Shown: one piece after another, positions 6,131-10,364 of the stretch
Layout: every line of letters begins with the position of its first letter
How positions within the stretch are numbered: position 1 is the first letter of the stretch
From: UBA11373 sp046714175
GTDB lineage: Bacteria > Actinomycetota > Acidimicrobiia > Spongiisociales > UBA11373
Direction of reading: 5' to 3'
DNA length: 10,364 nucleotides
NCBI GenBank assembly: GCA_046714175.1
Contig: JBKKBI010000009.1
Location: 1-10,364 of the forward strand
Program-made: the position numbers and the translations under genes
The notes under the pieces: model-generated
Database searches by the model: none
The model's input: the letters and a program-made list of their open reading frames with translations, nothing else
Told to the model about the DNA's origin: nothing

Positions 6131-7352
6131 TCAGCGCTGCCCAGCTCAGCCCAGCGAGCGCACCAACCTCGGCGATGCAGAAGGCCACCGCAACGCGTAG
6201 TGCCGGCTCTCCGGGAATCAGCGCGATCGTGACCCCGGCGAGGACGACCGCGGTGATCCACACCATGGCGAGCCGATCGGTCCGCCCCCGGGCGACCAGT
6301 ATCTGCGTGGTCACCAGACCGGCCATCCCGGCGATCACGCCGACGGCGGCGAGTCCGGAAAGCCAAGCCTGCGGTCGGAAGTCGTCGCCGTAGAGCAAGG
6401 CCACCACCGCGGGGCCCACCAAAGCTGCCGCGAACCCGACGACGAGGCTTGCCCCGATGCCGCCGACGAGCAGGCGGAGCACCCATCGGTCGAGCTCACG
6501 GTCGTCGCCGGCGACGGCTCGGCGCGTCGCCGCAGGCAGGATGCGGGCCACTAGGTTGTACGAGGCGCTCATCGGGCCCCGAAACAGCGTCATCGTCACG
6601 AAAAACACGCTGATGGCGGCGGGAGCGGCACCGAGCATCCCCACCACCAAGGGTCCGGCGGCGAGCACCGTCTGCGATGCCGCGGTGGCGACCACGTAGG
6701 CCCCCACAAACCGCAGATCTCCCCCGCCATCCGCTTCGTCTTCAGCCGACGCCACCGGCGCCGCCCGAAACGGTCGCACCGCCAGCACCACCACGGGTGA
6801 AACCACCAATGCCCAGCCGAGCGCCACCGCACCCCAGTCCATCACGGCCACCAAGATCGCGCCCCCGAGTTTCGCCGCAGCATCCAGGACCACCACCAGG
6901 CCATACGCGGCGAATCGGTGGGTGCCGGCCAGGTTCCCGCGACCCAGCGCCAGGATCCCGTGGCCAACGAACATCACAGCCGCTATCGGGATGAATCCGG
7001 CCTCACCCCCCAACAACGAATCGCGGGCCACGATGGCAAATGTGGTCGCCGCCGCGGTGGCGGCGCCGATGATCGCCACCACGCTGCGGTCCGCCCCTCC
7101 GAGCCGCCTCGACGATCGCATGCCGAGCACCTTGCGCCGGATCACGAGCTGCTCCAACGGCAACAGGAACACCGTGAAACCGAGGAACAGGAGGGTCCAC
7201 ATCACCGACACCGGGGCAAAACCATCGGCACCGAGCAGACGACCGCCGATCACCTGAAAGATGTATGCCTCGATGGCGCTGAAGGCGGTCCCGGCGAACA
7301 TCATCGCGGTGCCGCGTCGCAACGAGCCGACCGGAGGGCCGACGCCGCTCAT
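6108..7352 (-). CDS. MOP-superfamily polysaccharide flippase-like membrane protein
   Basis: A 414-residue, strongly hydrophobic protein with about 12 predicted membrane segments by eye. The first spans roughly residues 13-35 and the last about 378-400, with a short charged loop (SAEDEADGGGD) near the middle. The N-terminal pattern of a small residue-rich helix followed by QVIGGRLLGADGFAPVSVMW resembles the start of Wzx/MurJ-like flippases (YYYxxLGxxxFG type). Such proteins move undecaprenyl-linked oligosaccharides to the outer face of the membrane. The ATG at 7352 overlaps the stop of the upstream glycosyltransferase gene in ATGA, so the two form one minus-strand unit. Its 3' end overlaps rmlD by 23 bases tail to tail. 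Export of a rhamnose-containing glycan made with the neighbouring rml products is a reasonable inference. The substrate is unknown, and a non-transport member of the fold is possible. Confidence 0.8.
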   Translation of the reverse strand: MSGVGPPVGSLRRGTAMMFAGTAFSAIEAYIFQVIGGRLLGADGFAPVSVMWTLLFLGFTVFLLPLEQLVIRRKVLGMRSSRRLGGADRSVVAIIGAATAAATTFAIVARDSLLGGEAGFIPIAAVMFVGHGILALGRGNLAGTHRFAAYGLVVVLDAAAKLGGAILVAVMDWGAVALGWALVVSPVVVLAVRPFRAAPVASAEDEADGGGDLRFVGAYVVATAASQTVLAAGPLVVGMLGAAPAAISVFFVTMTLFRGPMSASYNLVARILPAATRRAVAGDDRELDRWVLRLLVGGIGASLVVGFAAALVGPAVVALLYGDDFRPQAWLSGLAAVGVIAGMAGLVTTQILVARGRTDRLAMVWITAVVLAGVTIALIPGEPALRVAVAFCIAEVGALAGLSWAALIRRGGTP

Positions 7353-8767
7353 GACGGGGACGACCCTGGTTCCGGGGAGAGCGAAACCTCCCCGGCCCTA
7401 CCTGGCGAGGCCCGCAGCGCCACGACCGCGATCATCACGAACGACATCAGCACAACCGGATAGGCGAAGCGGTATTCATGCGCCGGGGTGGTGACTGCCA
7501 CGTTCAGGGTGTGGGCACCGAGCAGGACCGCGGGCAGAAGCAGGCCCGAGGACCGGCCGCGACGGCGCGCCACCACCAGAGCGGCCGTCGCTGCCCATAG
7601 CGGCACCGCCGGGCGCCAGGTGATCCACATGAGCTGGGGTTTGTCGATCCACTCCCAGACCGAGAGAGTGGCGGTGTTGATGCGATCTGAGATCGGCCGA
7701 CGCACGATGCCGTAGGTATTCGGCGGGATGTCGAACGGCGGGCGATGGAAGTACGAGCTCCCCACCGACCAGGAGACCATCAGATATGACGCGGCACACC
7801 ACCGGTGCCCGAGCACCGTGTCCGGATCCCGCAAGTAGGTGGCGAACACCAGATCGCGAAAGGGCTCCGGGTCGCTGAGGATCACGCCCTTGTCGAGCTC
7901 GGCCGAGAACACGAGCGGCGTGGAGTCGTGGCAGTCGTAGAGCCGGTTCCACACCTCCGGCTCCGCGATCGAGCTCATGTAAGCGCTCTCGGCGGCAGTG
8001 AAATTGGCCGGCTCATGCACGAACGATGCGGCCACGTCGGAGATGAAGACCGTCGCTGGCTGTATCGCGGCTGTATCCACCCGGGCCAATGGAAACACGA
8101 TCAGATTCACTACCGCAATCGACCCGACCAACGACCCGGCCAGAGCCAGCAGCGGTCCGCGGTCTCGCCGCAACCGCCAGCCCGCGGCCCCAAGCAGGAT
8201 CACGACCGTGATGAAGCCGTTGTGGCGCAGCAGCCACACCAGGGCCAGCGCCAGACCGAGTCGCAATGCCGGACCGATTCGGCGCATCCGTGTCGGATCG
8301 GCGGCGTAGCCGAGCAGTTCGGTCAGCGCCCACAGCATGGCGATCGTGAACGGCACATCCTTGAAGAGGGCGACGGTGGTCAGCCCGACGGCTGGCCAGG
8401 TGGCAATGAGGAGCGCTACGGCGACACCCGCTATGGGCTTGGCTCCGAGCTCGACGAGACGCCGCGCCACCACCGCAAGCACTACGGCCGTGAGCCCGAC
8501 CTGGAGCAGCGAGACCGCCCCAGGATTGGTCCAAAGACGGGTCGCCACCCACATCAGCAGTGTGTGAACCGCGGGGTGTTGGTTGTTGATGTCGAAGCGC
8601 ATGAGCTGGTCCCACTGGTCGGTGGCATCGGTAGACATGAATCCGGGAAACCAGCCCACCCACCAAACGAGCAACGGCACCACCGCAGATAGGCCTAACA
8701 GAAAAGCTCGGTCGGGGGCCGGCAACCCACGCCACCACCGAGCAGCTCGGGAGCCAGTTGCGATCAC
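7349..8767 (-). CDS. Polytopic GT-C-like membrane glycosyltransferase (DUF6020-like)
   Basis: A 472-residue membrane protein with about ten or more hydrophobic segments by eye and a long, less hydrophobic stretch at roughly residues 238-375, likely extracytoplasmic. The first outer loop carries MSTDATDQWDQ (D47, D50), with HPAVHT at residues 64-69. A conserved-looking LFKDVPF (K136, D137) and LLRHNGF follow. An acidic first loop with a downstream HP is typical of GT-C enzymes that take sugars from polyprenyl-phosphate donors; the pattern is closest to what I know as DUF6020-type proteins. The start is GTG at 8767, and an in-frame TAG ten bases upstream (8777-8779) blocks a longer form. It has a weak GCGGA ribosome site. 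It is first in a two-gene unit with the flippase (ATGA overlap). A role in adding sugars to a surface glycan on the outer face is inference; donor and acceptor are unknown. Confidence 0.72.
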   Translation of the reverse strand: MIATGSRAARWWRGLPAPDRAFLLGLSAVVPLLVWWVGWFPGFMSTDATDQWDQLMRFDINNQHPAVHTLLMWVATRLWTNPGAVSLLQVGLTAVVLAVVARRLVELGAKPIAGVAVALLIATWPAVGLTTVALFKDVPFTIAMLWALTELLGYAADPTRMRRIGPALRLGLALALVWLLRHNGFITVVILLGAAGWRLRRDRGPLLALAGSLVGSIAVVNLIVFPLARVDTAAIQPATVFISDVAASFVHEPANFTAAESAYMSSIAEPEVWNRLYDCHDSTPLVFSAELDKGVILSDPEPFRDLVFATYLRDPDTVLGHRWCAASYLMVSWSVGSSYFHRPPFDIPPNTYGIVRRPISDRINTATLSVWEWIDKPQLMWITWRPAVPLWAATAALVVARRRGRSSGLLLPAVLLGAHTLNVAVTTPAHEYRFAYPVVLMSFVMIAVVALRASPGRAGEVSLSPEPGSSPS

Positions 8768-8914
8768 ATCCGCAGACTAAAGGCGCACTTCCCTGGTCCG
8801 GAGCGGGGTACCGAAGGCGATCTCGCAGAGATCCGGGTGATTGGTATGGTCCCGAGCCGAAGCCGCTCCTGAAGGTTCTCAAGTGACACCCCGCCGCATA
8901 CCGATGATCAACTC
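8768..8914. promoter_or_regulatory. Divergent intergenic region with a GATCTC-GCA-GAGATC palindrome
   Basis: These 147 bases separate the start of the minus-strand membrane unit from the secreted GH26-like gene, so both promoters should lie here. The clearest structure is a perfect 6-base inverted repeat with a 3-base spacer at 8819-8833, roughly 50 bases from the GTG at 8767 and 80 from the ATG at 8915. It is a plausible operator. I found no convincing -35/-10 pair and no good Shine-Dalgarno sequence before 8915. Confidence 0.4.
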
Positions 8915-10364
8915 ATGATCCGCCCCTTATTCCGCCGCGTCTCGGCGGTGGCGCTCCTTTGGGTGCTCGCCAATGCTCTGCCGGCGAGCGGCGATACGCT
9001 GCTGCAGCCCGAGGGCACCGTCCACGGCGGGTTCTATTCGAGCGAATGGGACGCCACCGCAGACCTCAACGCGATGACCTCCTGGGCGGGCCGCAAGGTC
9101 ACCTTCGGCGGGACCTTCCACGGCGTGTTCGAATCCGACCCGAACACGCTCTGCAGCGGCAGTCCGTGCTGGTTCGGCAACACCGACTGGATTCTCGAGC
9201 ACGTTTGGGACGCCAAGGCGACCCCGGTGGCCAACCTCACGATCCCGGCATCGGCAGCGGCAATCGCCGGCGGGTCCTACGACGCCGCCATCCTGGCGTG
9301 GGTGCAGAAGGTCAAGGCGTGGACCGATCGCCCGGACGATCGCAATCCGCAGCGCACGCTCTTCATCGCCCCGTTGCAGGAGCAGAACGGCCATTGGGTC
9401 CCCTACGGGTGTGACCCGGCCAATTTTCGGCTCGCCTATGCCCGGATTCGCTCCATCGCCATCAACGCCGGACTCGACGAGACCCGGGTGCGGTGGGTGT
9501 GGGCGCCCAACGGGGCTACGTCAACTCTCACCGCGTCCCATTCCCTGAACATCACCGGGAAGTCGTGCAAGGGGACCACCCTGGCGGACTACTACCCGGG
9601 TGCGAACATCGTCGATGTCATCGGCTACTCCGCCTACCGGGGCGGGGAGGAGTCGGTGTACTGGGTCGCCGCCAGTGTTGCCGACGACCTGCGCGAGATC
9701 GCCCCCGACAAGCCATTTCTGGTGCTCCAGACCGCGGCCTGGGAGACCTTCTCGGGATCTCGGGATCAATGGATTCGCGATCTGTTCACCTGGGCTCGCA
9801 ACGATCCCAATGTGATCGGGATCGTGTGGTTCAACTTCGAGAGTGGTGGTGCCCCGGCCCCGGGATATCGGGTCTGGAACTCCGCGACCAGTACGGGTCT
9901 GGCTCCCGGGTGGCGAGACGCCATGTCGTCTTCGGGCACTTCGTATCAGTGGCCGCTGACCGATTGGTTCCGACCCGGGTCGCTCACCATCGCCGTACCT
10001 CCGGGCCCGTGTCCGGATGGGGTGGTGTGTGACACGGTGATGTTTGTCGACGCCGGGGGACGGTGGAGTCGTTACAGCAGTCTGGAAGCCGGTGCCGCGG
10101 TGAACTCGTTCTATTACGGCCAGCCCGGCGACTATCCGGTCAGCGGCGATTGGGACTGCGACGGAGACACCACCCCCGGCCTGTACCGCCAGTCCGACGG
10201 GTTCGTCTACCTGCGCAACAGCAGCGACTTCGGGGTGGCTGACATCAGCTTCTTCTTCGGAGTCCCCGGAGACATCCCCATCGCCGGCGACTTCAACGGC
10301 GACGGCTGCGACACCCTTTCCATCTACCGGCCCGCCGAAGGCCGCGCCTACATCTCCAATACCC
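8915..10364 (+). CDS. Secreted GH26-like glycosidase-fold protein with C-terminal FG-GAP-like repeats (3' partial)
   Basis: 483 codons are in the window and the frame is open at the edge. Residues 1-26 are a signal peptide: basic start (RPLFRR), hydrophobic core, and ASG-D as a likely cleavage site. Residues about 35-335 resemble glycoside hydrolase family 26 (beta-mannanase type). PLQEQNGHWVPYG (153-165) matches PLHEMNGxWxPWG, with E156 as the acid/base position. WVWAPN (194-199), DYYPGANIVDVIGYSAY (225-241) and VIGIVWFNFE (300-309) match later strands. At the expected nucleophile strand PFLVLQTAAWE the family Glu reads as Q272 (codon CAG, 9728-9730). C80, C85, C166 and C218 suggest disulphides. 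From residue 402, repeats with Asp/Asn loops follow. ATG 8915 is chosen because it gives the signal peptide. The protein is probably extracellular, binding or cleaving a polysaccharide; activity is doubtful given Q272, and the by-eye alignment needs testing. Confidence 0.78.
   Translation, partial: MIRPLFRRVSAVALLWVLANALPASGDTLLQPEGTVHGGFYSSEWDATADLNAMTSWAGRKVTFGGTFHGVFESDPNTLCSGSPCWFGNTDWILEHVWDAKATPVANLTIPASAAAIAGGSYDAAILAWVQKVKAWTDRPDDRNPQRTLFIAPLQEQNGHWVPYGCDPANFRLAYARIRSIAINAGLDETRVRWVWAPNGATSTLTASHSLNITGKSCKGTTLADYYPGANIVDVIGYSAYRGGEESVYWVAASVADDLREIAPDKPFLVLQTAAWETFSGSRDQWIRDLFTWARNDPNVIGIVWFNFESGGAPAPGYRVWNSATSTGLAPGWRDAMSSSGTSYQWPLTDWFRPGSLTIAVPPGPCPDGVVCDTVMFVDAGGRWSRYSSLEAGAAVNSFYYGQPGDYPVSGDWDCDGDTTPGLYRQSDGFVYLRNSSDFGVADISFFFGVPGDIPIAGDFNGDGCDTLSIYRPAEGRAYISNT
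10118..10364 (+). repeat. Tandem 47-residue calcium-loop (FG-GAP/VCBS-like) protein repeats
   Basis: Two units are visible within the GH26-like gene. Unit 1 is residues 402-448 (10118-10258) and unit 2 starts at residue 449 (10259) and is cut by the window end. Both share G-x-PGD-x-P-x-x-GD, then an acidic loop (DWDCDGD in unit 1, DFNGDGCD in unit 2), then LYR or IYR and a short aromatic strand. The Asp/Asn spacing suits calcium binding, as in integrin-like beta-propeller blades. Residues about 373-401 (DTVMFVDAGGRW...) look like a decayed or partial preceding unit. A complete propeller would need several more units beyond the window. Confidence 0.75.

Noticed and set aside
5587..6486. Minus-strand open frame of 299 codons spanning the rmlD/flippase junction
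   Set aside because: It is antisense to conserved rmlD motifs and out of frame with the flippase. The translation is low-complexity Arg/Ala/Gly.
7805..8692. Plus-strand open frame of 295 codons inside the GT-C gene region
   Set aside because: The composition is rich in Arg, Gln, His and Gly with no recognisable fold, and the opposite strand gives a coherent membrane protein with GT-C motifs.
8013..8882. Minus-strand open frame of 289 codons overlapping the GT-C gene and its upstream region
   Set aside because: It is in a different frame from the GT-C protein, Arg-rich, and lacks hydrophobic segments or motifs.
8904..8914. ATG at 8904 as an upstream start or small leader ORF for the GH26-like gene
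   Set aside because: It is out of frame with the signal peptide and stops after four codons. A tiny leader peptide cannot be supported from sequence alone.
9493..10032. Plus-strand open frame of 179 codons within the GH26-like gene
   Set aside because: The overlapping frame from 8915 carries a signal peptide, GH26 motifs and repeats. This one has none and is Arg/Gly-rich.

Overview
The window is GC-rich throughout, nearly fully coding, and uses many GTG and TTG starts and 4-base stop/start overlaps. This points to a high-GC actinobacterium. The repeat module at the right edge (GDWDCDGDxTPGLYR and GDFNGDGCDTxSIYR type units) is one I associate with exported proteins of Acidimicrobiia such as Ilumatobacter. 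That lineage call is an inference and was not tested by any search.

Layout from left to right. (1) Bases 1-954, plus strand: the C-terminal end, or nearly all, of a LigD-type NHEJ polymerase/primase domain protein. (2) Bases 965-2611, minus strand: a 548-residue protein joining an N-terminal phytanoyl-CoA dioxygenase (PhyH)-like Fe(II)/2-oxoglutarate domain to two cupin domains. It converges on the ligD gene, and both stop codons lie in one short palindrome. (3) Bases 2612-2719: a divergent intergenic region of 108 bases packed with inverted repeats. (4) Bases 2720-6130, plus strand: a complete dTDP-L-rhamnose pathway in the order rmlC-rmlB-rmlA-rmlD, with every junction a 4-base overlap. (5) Bases 6108-8767, minus strand: a two-gene unit for a GT-C-like membrane glycosyltransferase and a MOP-type polysaccharide flippase, which converges on rmlD with a 23-base overlap. 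(6) Bases 8768-8914: a divergent intergenic region. (7) Bases 8915-10364, plus strand: the start of a secreted GH26-like glycosidase-fold protein followed by calcium-loop (FG-GAP-like) repeats, cut off by the window end.

How the genes fit together: rmlA makes dTDP-glucose from glucose-1-phosphate. rmlB, rmlC and rmlD convert it to dTDP-L-rhamnose for cell-surface glycans. The flippase and the polytopic glycosyltransferase are the kind of machinery that moves and decorates lipid-linked sugars across the membrane. The exported GH26-like protein may bind or trim a surface or environmental polysaccharide. Regions 4-7 therefore look like part of a surface-polysaccharide locus. The PhyH-bicupin protein shares a control region with the rml operon and is the least explained gene here. 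The ligD gene looks like an unrelated neighbour.

The points most worth a second look are the PhyH plus bicupin fusion, the GH26-like protein whose predicted nucleophile Glu reads as Gln, and the structured rml leader. I saw no tRNA, rRNA, CRISPR array, insertion sequence or convincing T-tract terminator.
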